A DNA stretch of 64,000 bases from NCBI GenBank assembly GCA_029747015.1, contig JAKOGI010002754.1:1-64000 (forward strand). Direction: 5' to 3'. Both the position numbers and the translations under genes were made by a program. This stretch comes from Carnegiea gigantea (lineage: Eukaryota > Streptophyta > Magnoliopsida > Caryophyllales > Cactaceae). Within the stretch, counting starts at the first letter, position 1. Every line of letters starts with the position of its first letter. The notes under the pieces were generated by a model. It ran no database searches, was not told the DNA's origin, and saw only the letters and a program-made list of their open reading frames with translations. Below, one piece after another: positions 21,761 to 34,102 of the stretch.

Positions 21761-23125
21761 TGCTTGGGTTTAAAATAGGTTTTTAATATTTTTGTTTTTT
21801 TAAAAAACAGATCATGGCAAAACAATTGGATTGGACCATAAAACTAGCTAGGAATCTAATCCAAGAACCTGGTCCTAGGTCAAAGTCAGGTCCAGTTTCT
21901 TGATCTAGTTGTTGGCAGTGTTGACTGCCTAATCCGGGAACTAGGCAGCAGCCTTATCCAGGAACTTGGTCGGGGTCTTGGGCTAAAGCTGGACCTTCTT
22001 AGATAGTGGCACCATATCGGATCCAGAATCCTGCTACCTAAAAAAAAAGTTAAGTTAATTAGTAGAGTTGCTAGTGAGCTTCAGCATGAACTTACAAAAC
22101 AAGTTTACTTCTTGAAATGAGCGACAATCAAAGAGACACTAAAGGGGAAAAACCTCACTTTGAAAATGTTTTCAAGGCCCTATGTGTAATCCCTGATGTG
22201 GGGACCATATGACTCTACAGGCACGAGCCAAGGATCCAGATTTGAGGGCGAACGTACTATATTGTGATGGAATCATCACAACATCACCCGTCATCAACAA
22301 CGACCTCTACTAACCAATGCGCGAAATTACAATCTAATTATACTTAAAATAACAAACATGCATCAAATTGGACTCGCAAATTCAAATAATAGCAACCAAA
22401 GTACAAGGTTAGTCTAAAGAAATCAAAAGAAACAATTCAAAATATTACAGTAGGTAAGCGTACTACAGAAGGCTTACGTCTTTATCAAATTTGCAATCAA
22501 ATAAATGTAGACAAGAAAAGAAAAGAGAAAGAATGAGGGAAAGATTTGATTTTTGCCCACCTGATTACTCAACTGATTCACTTGGTAATGCAACAAAAGA
22601 ACGCATGTTTAGGGATTAATCAATAAATGCCTCTCGAGTGTTGGAATATTTTCACCAAATTATCTCCCTAAAATCACTCTCTTGCTCGTATTTTGCTCTA
22701 ATTTTCTGATCCTTCGCTCATATTTTTATTTGTGTTTAACCCTGGGGGGTAGCCCCCTTTGTACATCACTCAAGATATAAGGGGTTAACTAAGAAAAAGG
22801 ATTCCTACTTCGATTCCTGGTACGCTTAATTTGAATAAGGGGTCTATCCAGATCAAACTTTACAAAAGGAGTTTCATTTGCTTAAAGGGAGGCGGTGACT
22901 CGAAGGCTTTCCAGACAGAGAACCCGATCGGGTTCCTATCATTCTAAGCTGAGTTAAGCCCATTGGGGCCCATGCTCCCCTTTTCTTTTTCTTCTCCTTT
23001 TCTTCATGATTTTGGAGTCTAAATTTGTGATTTATTTTGCTGGGCCCCCACATGCGTAGGTTGTGGCAAAAATTTCATCATCAGGCATGTTACATAATTG
23101 GAGATGATATTTTTAAGCACCTACA
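21761..23125 (-). repeat. Tat-like LTR, copy 1
   Basis: This block is related along its length (roughly two thirds identity by eye) to 27408-27501 plus 58294-59643. Minus orientation is proposed because the right end then reads TGTAGGTGCTTAAAA (TG start) just downstream of a polypurine-like GTGGGCCTAAC, and the left end closes with CA. It contains a perfect 19-bp block shared with copy 2 (22744-22762) and a small hairpin TGTGATG-GAAT-CATCACA (22263-22280). No coding sequence. The left boundary is set by alignment with copy 2 only. Confidence 0.5.
22744..22762. repeat. Conserved hairpin-forming block, copy 1
   Basis: GGGGGGTAGCCCCCTTTGT can fold as GGGGG-GTAG-CCCCC. The identical 19 bases occur at 59252-59270, although the surrounding LTR copies are clearly diverged. 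Confidence 0.7.
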
Positions 23126-23140
23126 GTTAGGCCCACTTTG
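23126..23140 (-). other. Polypurine-tract-like sequence next to Tat-like LTR copy 1
   Basis: The minus strand reads CAAAGTGGGCCTAAC immediately before the proposed LTR start TGTAGG. In copy 2 the same position (59644-59658) reads AACTAGGGGGTTAAT. It is a weak tract, mutated in copy 1. Confidence 0.4.
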
Positions 23141-23207
23141 ATCGAGCCTAAGTAAGGTGAAGATCAAAGTAAATGACATTTGTGCTTACCCTTTTGGGTT
23201 GAATTCG

Positions 23208-23455
23208 ACCTTTTGCCGGTCTGGAGGACCTTTCACCGGTCTAGCAGATCTTGATGTTGACCTTTCACCGGCCTAACGGATTCTGATTTTGAGCTTTCAT
23301 TGATTTAATGGACCCTTTGCCAATCTACCAGATTCTAATGTAAACCTTTTTCTTGATTAACGGACCTTACGCGGTCCAGTGGATTCTAAATTTGAACGTT
23401 CACTGGTCTAGCAGATTTTGATTTTGACCTTTCGATCCTTGATCTGGTGACCATT
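23208..23455. repeat. Tandem array with 20- and 32-bp units
   Basis: About nine units start with GACCTTTCACCGGTCTA or a close variant. Short units of about 20 bp and long units of about 32 bp (the long ones with an added GATTCTGATTTT-like tail) alternate irregularly. The array sits just inside the proposed 3' end of the Tat-like element. Hypervariable tandem repeats at this place are known for Tat-lineage elements. Confidence 0.75.
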
Positions 23456-24086
23456 TTGGCCCCTTCTTACAAGTGGATTGCTTTCCTTTCTTTGCTAGTT
23501 GGATTGCTAAGCCTCGGATTCTACCAATAATCTTGGCCGGGTCCTAAGGCATCTTCTTTCATTTTTTCTTCTTTTTAGCAAGTATCTTCGATAATCAAGT
23601 TTGGCTTCTTTGTTGATTGCCATGCATAAAGAACCTGGTCAGGTCCTTTGGTTTTGGCTTTGCTTGTTTTTGCCTTCTTGTGATTATTTTGTGCCTTGAT
23701 CCTTGCATAGATATTACGCGTGCATATGAAGGTGGATCTCAGTAGGTCCCCCTTTGCTTTGGCTCTTTGTTTTGCCACTTATTGCTTTGTGTAGGTGTAG
23801 CATACACATGAATTGGATGCATGGGGAACCCGACCATGTCCCCCTTAGTTGGATTCTTTTCTTACTTTTCTTCTGCTTTTGGCTAGAAATAGCATGCATT
23901 GAAGGGCTTCTCTTCCCACCTTTGTTGAGCTCATCTCACTCTACTCTCTGTATCTTCTCCTCACTCTATCTTCATTTTCTTGATTAAGTGTCTGTAGTTG
24001 TTCTTTTCAATCATGAATGTAAGGAAAGCCCATCCACCCTGAAGAAATAGCCAAGAGACACTCCCTCAAGATTTTTTCATTGAGAG
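23456..24086. other. Non-coding stretch between array and PMD pseudogene
   Basis: No gene is supported. It contains several copies of the dispersed GAACC(C/T)G(A/G)(C/T)C(A/G)GGTC words (for example near 23630 and 23825). It may be 5' sequence of the PMD gene. Confidence 0.5.
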
Positions 24087-26352
24087 GGAATGGACCTTAG
24101 GGGTAGAGAAGCTCTAGTCCTATCTGTGCTAAACAATGCTGGTTTTTGTGCCTTCCATTATGTTATAAAAGGAGTAGTAGATTTAACTAATCGATGTCTT
24201 ACTCAAGCGATAGTTGAGAGGTTTTGGGATACTACTAATACTTTTCATCGCCCTTTTGAGGAGATGACCATATCCCCTCTTGATATGGCAATGTTAACAG
24301 GTGTTGATTTTCCCAGAGATCTATTGGTTTACCGAGAAGACTTCCATCTTTAGCGTGGAAGTCTTTCCAACTATTTAGCCCCGTCATGAATAGAATCCCT
24401 CATAGGAATTGCTTTCCCTATAGCATTCTTTCTGATGCTGTAGTTGATGATGAATTTTGTGATGACCATTTTTCTAATCAGCAAACCCGAATTATTTTAG
24501 CTCTTCTTCTTAGAACCACTAGTTTTGCCAATTTGGGCCATCACTTTTATTTCCACTATCTAGTCAACCTTATTGACCTTGATAGAGTAAGAGACTTCAA
24601 CTGGGGAGTCCCTACATATGCCACCATCATTCGTGGTATGCGAGGTGGGACACAAAAAATTGAGGAAACTCATCGGGAAAGTAATACTAGTTTGCCCATG
24701 GGTGGTTTATGGAGGTTAATTGAGGTAATGATTTTTCTTGAAAAAATGATTTTTTATTTCTTGGTTTGTTTCCCTTATCATTGTTTCCTATTTTTGGCAG
24801 CTCTAGTTGTATGAGTATTTTCCTGAGCTTTCTCCAGGATCAAGGAAACCCACCCATTTTCCAGCTATGGCCTCATGGATGCATGAAAATCAAATCTATT
24901 GGTAATTTCGAGGTGGAGGCCTTTAGATGCTTCGAGAAGTGATGAATGATTTCACCAAGTATCACCGTCTTGAATATTTTACGAAATTTCTAGCTTTTAA
25001 TCTTCTAGTTTTTCTAATTTACTCTCATGTAGGCAAATTTTCTCCTTTGGGATAGTCTATTTAGTACTGCCTGATACTTGGGTGAGAGAGTTACCACTTA
25101 GCACCTTCACCAATGGCCTCCTTTCCTTACTAGAGATCAATCTTGGTCCGTGTTTTATGCATAGACCTTATCTCCTGAGGACATAGAAAAGATGAAACTA
25201 GGTAACCACTTCATTGATTATATTGATCACGAATGTGACTATGCTGCAAACTTTCACTGCATCATGACCCACTTGCTAACATGTCTTGCCAAGTTAAAAT
25301 CTCCTGGGAATTTCTTAGGATTGCCTCTGTGTTTTGGGAATCTGAACTGCATTTCTTTTGGTTTTAGGGAACACGAATTAGTCCCTTTAACCGAGGCATT
25401 TAGTGCTAGTTTAGGTTTTCCCTTTTATTGTCCCCATGTTATAGTAACTTATTCAAGAGATATGTCCTCCTAGTATCATCGGCTCTTCTATATTAGTGGG
25501 GGGGTATTCACAGATGCCAAGTAATTCTCTTATGCCTTTTAGGAGCCTTCTTATTCATTGGTGGTTCCCAAGTTAGGGGACCCGCGATGCTGCTAAACAT
25601 AGCAGAAGGATTCGACACGATTGAATCCCTATGCCTGTTGTTGCGAAGGGCATACTATGCTTGGACAGGCTTTGTCAGCACCCTGATCAGTTTCTTTTAG
25701 GCAATCCACTACTGCTTCAGGTAGGGTTTCCCTTGTTTGGGCCTCATCTATCTGACTCATAAGCCCAGAAGTCGGCCGGGTTCCCCTTGGGCCTATATTG
25801 GGCTCTAGCAGCTATTCTTCTGATTTTCTAGCTCGTGTGTTTTCTTTTTGGTTTACTTTGGGCTGCACTATAGAACCTAATCAAGTGCTTGCTTGTTCCT
25901 AACTTTTTTTTTGGTTGTTTTCTGTCTATTGGTGACCAGCATTGGTTGGTAGAACACCTGCGATTGATTGAGCTTCCCCGGAACATAGATGCAAAGTTAG
26001 CTATTGAATTCTACCAAAGGAAAAGACCTTTCTGCAATCAATTGATGGCGAATTGGATTAGCTTCGTGGACAAAATCCCATCTCTTCGCTGAGTGGTTCA
26101 TTGGTGGAGAATCTTGCGATTTGTGATGACCGGGGGGTGTAGTGCTTATGTTCGCCTCCTTGGCTGTCCATGGGAATCTTCTACTTCCCCAGATGCTTGA
26201 TGAGACAAATTAGGCATAGGAAAACCAATTTGACCTTACACTATGTGCCTCCTAAGGGCTTTATGAATAATCTTGCTTGTGTCAAATCCTTGGTCAATTA
26301 TTGGCTTCGTCATCCTATAAGTATTTCACTGTTTATCCCGTGCTTTATCTAA
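24087..26352 (+). pseudogene. Plant mobile domain (PMD, MAIN/MAIL-like) pseudogene
   Basis: The frame from 24090 reads FCAFHYVIKGVVDLTNRCL, then AIVERFWDTTNTFHRPFEEM and TISPLDMAMLTGVDFP, the N-terminal signature of the plant mobile domain (PF10536). After a stop at 24353 it goes on with RIILALLLRTTSF, YLVNLIDLDRVRDFNWG and GGLWRLIE. A 76-bp intron with GT-AG ends (24725-24800) fits: after it the frame continues LYEYFPELSPGSRKPTHFPA, again PMD-like. Later pieces (25192-25473, 25889-26092) probably belong to the same gene. Several stops make it a pseudogene. PMD proteins are nuclear factors in plants, and PMD genes are also carried by mobile elements. Here it is antisense to the proposed Tat-like element. 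Confidence 0.7.
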
Positions 26353-27374
26353 GTCTTAGAACACCATCTTAACTAGATGAATGCGGGTGATGCTAAGTTG
26401 AGGAAGGTTATTCAAGACAATGAGGATGCTATGGAGTCTTGTATGACTAGGAAAATGGAGACCAACACGAAAAAAGATGACTCATTTCAAAGTGGAAAGA
26501 AGCGAACTATGGATCTTACACCCCAGATAATGACATCCCAAGACAAGAAGTTAATGAAGGATTAGGAAGCTTTGCCTTTCACTTTTGAAAATAAAGTGTT
26601 ATGCTTTTTGTAGTAGAATGCTATTACGAATTTTATTAGGAATTTTATTACAAGTTGCATGCTTTTAGAATTTTGATGATAACAAAAGTATTAAGCCTTC
26701 CTAGATAACTTATTGCTTTTGTTGCAAAGTTGTTAACTGCCGAACTCACTAACCTAGGCAGCCTCTCTTAGCATTCTCATGCCATACCCAACTCCTACTT
26801 GTACAAACCCGACTGGGTTCTTGACCATTGGAACCTGGCCTAGTTTTGGTTGGCAAAATTTGGGCTTCTCCACTGGGCCAACCCAACAGTGCGTTGTATT
26901 ATGTCCCTTTTTTTACTTTTCATTTTTTTTAATTTAAGGTGGATGAACAATTAGTAGAGAGCAATGGGGGCAGACCTTTAAGGCTTCCGATGCATTCGCA
27001 TTATGAAATCAGGCCTTTATAGTTCATTACATCTTTGCTCTTTGTGCGCCTGGTACGCGCCTTGCGAACCTGTCTTGGGCTTAAAACAAATTTTATTCTT
27101 GCTTGCTTTGGAAGCCTATTGCGGATGTTGGCATAGATGGACCAACTAAGCGTAATATTTTTTCAATTGATCAAAATTCCTATATAGAGTATATTCCTCT
27201 CCATTTATATCCATCAGTTTCACTATTGCGCTTGAAAAATTGGTTTTTTATGATATATCAACCTAGCCAATTAGGTCTGAATTTTCCCCTCGAGTCATAT
27301 ATTGGAGCCCTTATCTATTTTAAGACGAGGTCGCTGATAAGGACCATGACCTCGAGGAACCTATCCTAGGTGCT
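26353..27374. other. Spacer right of the PMD pseudogene
   Basis: Mostly non-coding. An 88-codon plus-strand open stretch (27103-27369) includes YQPSQLGLNFPLES, which might be a C-terminal PMD remnant, but the match is weak. Short words of the GGTTC-type family recur near 26806 and 26845. Confidence 0.4.
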
Positions 27375-27392
27375 GTCCCTCACGAATGGCCA
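27375..27392 (-). other. Possible primer binding site of the Tat-like element
   Basis: The minus strand reads TGGCCATTCGTGAGGGAC about 15 bases after the proposed LTR end at 27408. A related sequence (CAACCATTTGTGGAGGAAC) lies at the equivalent distance left of LTR copy 1, near 21725-21745. The matching tRNA is not identified. Confidence 0.3.
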
Positions 27393-27407
27393 GACTCGCT
27401 TGTTAGG

Positions 27408-27501
27408 TGTTTTGTATTGGAATTAAATCAAATTTATTTTTATAGAAAATAGACTTGACCTACTAAATTGCAGGCTTCGCCCAGAAAGCTGGGCCTTCAA
27501 C
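27408..27501 (-). repeat. Tat-like LTR, copy 2, left piece
   Basis: This 94-bp end of LTR copy 2 was separated from the rest (58294-59643) by the Athila-type insertion, which duplicated ATGAT at 27502-27506 and 58289-58293. It aligns loosely with 21761-21850. Confidence 0.45.
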
Positions 27502-27506
27502 ATGAT

Positions 27507-29033
27507 TGTTGTGATCTCCGCAAATGTACGGTTTATTGTCGTAGCAATTAGGGTGCAGTCCTCAGGGATGAAATATGAAATTACATTACTAAAATTCTGA
27601 TCTAGACTAATAACTATAGTCGAACTAATAGGCCCAGAAAGTTAAGTTATCCTAGCAAAATTGCACTTCCTAATAGTGCCAGACGTTTATCACTTAAACA
27701 GAATACTTAGCCAAAGTCTACTGAAGAAATGGACTAATCATGAAATTAACCAAGGCGCTTCATTATGATTTCAAGCATGTAAGAAACCAAGAAAGTGAAG
27801 GAGATAGACAACCAAACCTTCCAAGCACACTCAACCCCTAATCTAGAACAAAAACCAAGATTCGGGCTGAGAGTTGAAACAATCAAAATAGGTAAATTAA
27901 GTAGAACTGAGAGCCAGAATCGGGGCAAATGGTTCGAATCTCGACGGAGCAAAATCATCCAAATCCAAGTGGCGACACTAATCATAACACAGCAGAAGCA
28001 CATTAAAGCCAATGTCAATGATTACTCGCATATCGAAAGTAGCCATGAAACTGAAACATAGCTCAAATCTGTACGATATGCTAACTGAGATATGAAGATT
28101 GAACTCTTGCTTGCCCTTTTGAAACCCAAAATTAAAATTTATCACTTGAATTTAACCAAAGCAGAATCAAATACATGAATTTGGGAGTCTAGAGAGTGCA
28201 TTTGAAACTGAAATGAATAAAAAATAATAAGAATAACCAAACAATTAAAACCGAAGAAAATATGTGAAAAGCTCCTGCCCTCCTACTTTGCCCTTCGACC
28301 AGGGCAATTTGTAGCATGAATTCGACCTCCTGAGTCCTTCAATCTCCCGCAATCTTCGATTTGATGATGGTGATTATGAAGGAGTAGGTAACAGATGAGG
28401 GAATTTAAAATGATGATTAGTGAAAGAGAAGAGAGAGAGAGAGAAAGAGTTGCGATTATGGGGAGGAAGATGACGGAGCAACCCCATTTCATCCTTTCGG
28501 GTTCTCTGGGCTGCTGGTAGGGAAGAATAAAAAACAGAGGTCATGAGAGGAAAGCGTGACCATTAAGTGAAATGGGGCGTGTAGGCCGGGCGTGTGGGCT
28601 TCCGTGAAAGCGCGTCTGGGCCAGGCCCAGCAAGAGAGGCAAAAGAAGGAGCAAAGGAGGGCTGCCTGCAGTCACATGAGAGCCGCGTGGCCGAATAAGT
28701 GAGAAGGCGTTTGGGCCCGGCTTGGGTTTAGATGATGCAAATGGAATGGGCTTCGATTCTGTGCAACAATCTGGCCCGAGAAAGAGAGAGGGAGGAAGGA
28801 GATGAATCTGGACTGGGCTGCTTGGAGATGGTCTGGCAGACGCTGGGTTAGGTCGCCTCTCTCTATTCTTTCCTCTTTTCTTCACCCAATCCTTGAGCAA
28901 GTTGTTTATTTTTCCAAATTTTCCAATTCCAACAAAATAAGCAGAAGTACATTAAAATTCTAATTTAATATTTTATTTTAAACAATTATAAGATAATGAA
29001 AGGGTATAAATCAACATAATTTTTGGTTGAACA
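27507..29033 (-). repeat. Athila LTR A (3' LTR on the minus strand)
   Basis: 1527 bp from TGTTGTGATCTCCGC to GGTTGAACA. It aligns along its length with LTRs B and C. A GA-rich microsatellite (28428-28448) and GC-richer blocks at 28560-28870 are shared with the other two. Minus-strand open frames inside are not genes. Confidence 0.9.
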
Positions 29034-30845
29034 AATACTCCCACACCTAAATTTTGTTCGTCCTCGAGTAAAATGAAAGTAAAAAACGTAGAAAGGAAAA
29101 TATAATCCTAACTCACATCCATAGGAATCAGGGTTATAGTTAGCATATGCAACAAGCCCTTTAAAGCTCTAGGTTACCCCTAGTGGACGAGGAAAGTCTC
29201 GTGAGGGTTTACCGAAGATATATCCACAAAATCTTGAAAATTTTTTGCCTTTCAAAAACGCATATATAGAACACCGGGGAAAACATATATACATGCTAAA
29301 TCAATTACATCACTTAAGTAACTGAAGAATTAGATCACATATAAACATAATGTACATATCAGGACACTCTTAATCTCAACTGATGACATCTGTGGACCGT
29401 CTTTCATCCCACTTAGAAATTATATACAAGCGTGATTAGTAGACCTTTCTTTAAGAAAATGTGGGACACTCCCACTCATGTGTTTAAGATATAACAAGGT
29501 TCACCCAATTCTCTTCCAATCAAATAAACTACCTTAGGCTTGCTACAATTCTCAATTCTCCACCACTAAAATATAGAATGCAGATAATCAAGAGGGCTTT
29601 TGAGATTTGTAATGGGGCAAAGGGTAAAGGGTAAGAAAGGGAAAAATGATTTGGGAAATAAGGAGCTAAAAGCCATAACTAATGAGCAACCAACACTTAC
29701 ACCAATTATAATAACCACACACTCTCTCTCAAAACAAAATTAAGGACACACCCCACTTAATTAGACCATTGGAAATGAGCATATACAAAAACCACATTCA
29801 TGCTAAACACTCTTATTCATAACTTTTCTTAAAATTTTTCAACTGTATTTTAATCCTTTTTACATTTTTTTTCATTTTGTTTTTCTTGCTTTGTTTTTCT
29901 TTTTTTTTATTAAGAAAATAAATGAATGGCATATATAAAAACAATAACACTCAATTTCCAAATGGTCACAATGGTACATCCTATCATGTAACCAAAATCA
30001 ACCACCAATTACATAAACACCCAAAAGCTACCCACCAATTAATGAAATGTTACTCCACTATTCTTGGCTTAGATAAAAGAAATGTGTTTAGGCCAAAGGC
30101 TAAAATGAAGGGTTCACAACAAAAATGGCCAAGGTCCAAAGGGGCTAACAAAGGATAAAACAGTCAAATTAGGATGACAATTTAGCTATGAGGCTCACAA
30201 AACCAAAAATGCCTCTATCATATTATCATAACGCATATGCTAAATGCAATTTCAAAGAAAATTAAAGCAAGTTCTGGAGATGTAATCATGGAAGAGACAC
30301 ATATGAAATAAAAAGGAGAGACTAAAATGATCAATTAGTCTTTAAGGCTCAAAATCTCACGGGTTCATCTACTAAAGTCAAGCTTGCATTTGAAAAATGT
30401 GTGGGGTTAGGATTGTATACAAACATCACATATTATGATTAAGTTCTATCTATGCATACCATATCTATATATATATACAACCTAATAGCTCAAGTACAAG
30501 GCAACATAGTCAATGAAAATAGCATATATATTCCCCAAAACAAACAAAAACCTTTTTGCATTTTTCTCAAATTTTTCATTTTTTTCAACTTTTGAAACAA
30601 AGTTTCGCTACCCCCGCATCTAAGTCACACAATGTCCCCATTGGAAGTGGAAAGAAATAGAAAACACAAAAATAAAAATAAAAATACACAAATATATAAA
30701 AAGAAAAATAAACCTTAAAAAAAAGACAGGACTTAATAACAAATGCACAAAGGTATACACACAAAGGAAAAAGTAAAGAATCCAAAGATACAAAAAAGAA
30801 AAGAAAAATGAGAAAAAGAGAAAAGAAAGAAAGAAATCTCAATCA
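29034..30845 (-). other. Athila 3' spacer between pol and LTR A
   Basis: Next to the LTR the minus strand reads AGGTGTGGGAGTATT, the polypurine tract, preceded by ACTCGAGGACGAACAAAATT. Farther in, T- and A-rich low complexity dominates. No env-like ORF is present. At 30606-30639 the minus strand has GACATTGTGTGACTTAGA then GCGGGGGTAGCG, a block that recurs in internal 2. A 78-codon plus-strand frame (29922-30158) is open in both copies. Confidence 0.7.
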
Positions 30846-31906
30846 AACCAGGTCGGATGCTGAGAGCACCATCTCAACAGCGCAATCACTCATTAGAACT
30901 CGGCTTGGGGAGTATCAGACACCCCACATTGTCTTCGCTCGGCAACTCCAGAAAGTGCTTCAACCGTTGGCCATTCACCTCGAATGTGGCACCATTCTCA
31001 GGATCTTGAATCTGAACTACACCAAAGGGAAAAACACGTGAAACAATATAAGGACCCGTCTATTGGGACCCCAATTTCCCTGCAGATAAATATAGCATAG
31101 AGTCATATAAGAGTGCGTTCATTCTTCAGGCAAACTCTACTCCTAAGAATATGTTTATCATGAAACAACTTAGCCCTCTCTTTCTAATATCGAGCACTCT
31201 TAAAAGCCTCAGCTCTTATCTCTTCAAGCTCACTCAATTACAGTCTCCTCTCCTTATTGACCTTAGTCAAGTCATAATTGAGAATCTTAATGGTCCACCA
31301 AGCTTTATACTCTATCTCAACAGGGAGATGATAAGGCTTACCATAAACAACCCTGTAAGGTGATATGCTCAAGGGAGTTTTCAAAGCGGTCATATAAGCC
31401 CAAAGAGCATCTACTAGCTTGTTGGCCTCATCTTTCCTATTCTTGCTCGCAGTCTTCTCTAGAATCTGCTTAACGTGCTGATTGGACACATCAACCTGGC
31501 TACTTGTTTGGGGATGGTACGGGGTAGAAATTTCATAAACTATGGAGTACCTCCTCAATAAGGCATCAAAAAACCTATTATTAAAGTGGGTGCCTTGATC
31601 ATTAATGATACCACGGGGCATGCCAAACCTACCAAATATGTTCTCCCTAAGAAACTTCACAACCATCTTAGCGTCATTGGTCCTAGTAGGGATGACCTCT
31701 ACCTATTTAGAAACATAGTCCACAGCTAACGAAATGTACTCATTCATAAAAGAAGATGGCAATGGTCCTATGAAATCTAAACCGCAAACATCGAAAATCT
31801 CTACTATAATGATGGAATTAAGTGCCATCATATCTCTCCAACTTATTCTACCCAATTCTTGGCACCTAGGGCAACTCTTACAGTACTCAAAAGCATCCCT
31901 AAACAT
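30846..31906 (-). pseudogene. Athila integrase and pol C-terminus, copy 1
   Basis: The open stretches 31906-31703 and 31666-31238 carry the zinc-finger end CKSCPRCQELGRIS, the first catalytic aspartate in CGLDFIGPLPS and the second in NDQGTHFNN. The position of the third catalytic residue reads SSQVDVSN (31490-31492): aspartate instead of the usual glutamate. The core ends with SPYRVVYGKPYHLPVEIEYK. The pol end, to about 30850, includes FEVNGQRLKHFLELPS. One stop at about 31700 and further damage break the frame. The enzyme would insert the element DNA. Confidence 0.85.
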
Positions 31907-32672
31907 GGTAGGCTAATAAAAACCATATTAAAGAACTTTGACTGTAGTCTTTCTCCCATTAAATGGCCACCACATGCTTGGTTATGACAGAATGAAGGGA
32001 CACTCTTAACCTCATGGTCTAGAATACACTCCTAAAGACTTGGTCAGAATAATACTTAAATAAATAAGGATCATCACAAACAAAGAATTTCACAAGGTAA
32101 AAGAACCCATCTCTATCATTATTAGTCCAACCCTCATGGATCCTCCCGGAAACTAGGCAGTTCACAATATCATATTAAGAATCAGGGTTGACTTCATATA
32201 GTTGCTCATCGGGGAAGCATTTAGAAATACTGGACTCACTCTTTCTATCATAGAGAATCCTAAACAAGTGGTCAGTAACAAGGTTCTTAGAACCACTCTT
32301 GTCTCTAATCTCACAATCCAATTCTTACAGCATGAAGATCCACCTCGCAAGTCTATGCTTAGCATTGTTCTTAGGAAGAAGGTGCTTAAGAGCATAGTGA
32401 TCAGTATAAACAATCACCTGAGACCCAATCAGGTAAGGCCTAAACTTCTCAAAACCAAAGATTATAACAAAAAATTCTTTCTCAGTAATAGTGTAATTCA
32501 GTTAGGGATCATTTAGAGTGTGACTAGCATAATAGATGACGTGGGGCTTCTTATCAACACGTTATCCTAGAATAACCCCAACAATATAATTAGATGCGTC
32601 ACATATCAACTCAAATGAGTCCCCTGGATGGGAGGATGAAGAATGGGAGCAGAAGTCAAGACTTCCTTTAGC
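31907..32672 (-). pseudogene. Athila RNase H and integrase N-terminus, copy 1
   Basis: Minus-strand frames show the RNase H acids in ICDASNYIVG, TITEKEFFVI and VYTDHYALKHLLPK, followed by ARWIFMLLELDCEIRDKSG and DHLFRI. From about 32170 the linker to the integrase (FFVCDDPYLFKYYSDQVF) begins. Catalytic positions are mostly readable, but several stops interrupt. An open 83-codon stretch (32413-32162) is in a different frame and is not the product. Confidence 0.75.
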
Positions 32673-33514
32673 TTAATAAATGCAAACGAGACCCTTCTCA
32701 GAGAAGTGAAATGGCACATCCTTAGCTAATAGGTTGGTCAATGGCTTTGTTGTCTTACTAAAGTCCTTAATAAGATGACGATAGAAGCCAATATATCCAA
32801 GAAAAGTCCTCACCCCTTTCACATAAGTGGGAGGAGGAAGATTAACAATACAATTAGTCTTAGCCTTATCTACTTCAATTCTATCTCTGAAAATAGTGTG
32901 GGCTAAGATTATCCCCTTTTTAACCATGAAGTGACATTTCTCTTAGTTCAGAGTCACGATTTTCTCCCTACACCTTTCTAGCACTCTTCTCAGATTAGAT
33001 CGACAATTATCAAAGGATGACCCAAATGCAGAAAAGTCATCCATGAAAATTTCCATGCATTACTCAACTAGATATGAGAAAATAGAAATCATGCAGCTCT
33101 GTAAGGTAGCAGGGGCATTACACAGTCCAAACAACATTCTTCTAAAGGCATATGTCCCAAGGGTAGGTGAAAGTAGTCTTCTCCTGATCCTCGGAAGTAA
33201 TAGAGATTGGGGTATAACCAAAATATCCATCTAAAAAGCAATAGAAGGAATGTTCGGCCAACCTCTCTAACATTTGGTGAAAAAAGAAAAGGGGAAAATG
33301 ACATTTCCTAGTGCTAGCATTCAATTTCCTATAATCTATACAAACATCACCCAGATTGAACTCGAATAGGAACTAACTCGTTCTTATCATTCTTAATCAC
33401 GATAAGACAGCTCTTCATAGGAACAACCTAAATAGGGCTAACCCACTCACTATCAGAAATGAAATAAATGATTCCATGGTCTAACCACTTCAGAACTTCC
33501 TTCCTAACTACTTC
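32673..33514 (-). pseudogene. Athila reverse transcriptase, copy 1
   Basis: The catalytic box FMDD is intact at 33036-33047 (EIFMDDFSAFG). Upstream are FLDGYFGYTPISI and other palm words in shifted frames, and downstream MVKKGIILAH, VRTFLGYIGFYRHLIKDFSK and PLTNLLAKD in the open stretch 32927-32673. The gene is broken by at least two frame changes and several stops. Internal 2 has lost this domain by deletion. Confidence 0.85.
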
Positions 33515-34087
33515 TTATAGAGTTGGGTTCAAATGCCTTTGGTGGTCTCGGTAGGGCTTAGCATTGTCCTCCAAATGGATTCTCTGTTGCACAATGGAGA
33601 GACTAATACCCTTAAGATCACCTAAAGTCCAACCTATAGCTTCCTTGTTCTCTCTAAGTAAGGCAATCAATTTGTCCTCTTGGTCCCAGTTTAGGTCAGA
33701 AGCACTAATGTAAGGGAAGGATTCATCGGTTCCTAGGAATGAATACTTAAGTGAGTTGGGGAGAGGTTTCAATTCAAGAGCAGCATGAAGGGAAACAAAC
33801 TTAGTAGCATATTTAGAAACACTGGCAAACAGACAGTCAGCAACAGAGCATAAATCATCAAATTCAAACACATCATATTCATTATCCTTATCAATAAGAA
33901 AGGACTCATACTCAGCAACAAATATGTCATCAAGATCATAATCAAATACAGAATCTTCAACCCAGTGAAGAGTGGAAAACTCCATATCATCAAAACCAGA
34001 CGGTTGCCTTTGCATATTAAAGATGTTCAATTTCAGGGTCATGTTTCTAAAAGAAGGTGTCACCATGTCATTCCTAAAACTAATCAA
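33515..34087 (-). pseudogene. Athila protease-RT linker, copy 1
   Basis: This is the longest intact pol stretch of internal 1, 190 codons. It begins in the protease tail (LNIFNMQRQPSG) and continues through an acidic region with EFDDLCSVADCLF to the start of the RT fingers (LKPLPNSLKYSFLG, then IGWTLGDLKGIS and RIHLEDNAKPYRDHQR), a series well known from Athila pol. The upstream end is not a real start codon; the frame is part of gag-pol. Confidence 0.85.
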
Positions 34088-34102
34088 GGCATTGGCAGTG
34101 GC

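Noticed and set aside
27930..27945. GGTTCGAATC, like a tRNA B box
   Set aside because: No A box, acceptor stem or cloverleaf around it; it is part of the Athila LTR and is changed in the other copies.
28541..28900. 119-codon minus-strand frame in Athila LTR A
   Set aside because: It is inside an LTR and not kept open at the same length in LTRs B and C.
30585..30842. Phenylalanine-rich minus-strand frame, and the similar one at 51563-51892
   Set aside because: They lie after the pol stop in A/T-rich low-complexity DNA. The transmembrane look comes from T runs, so I do not call an envelope gene.
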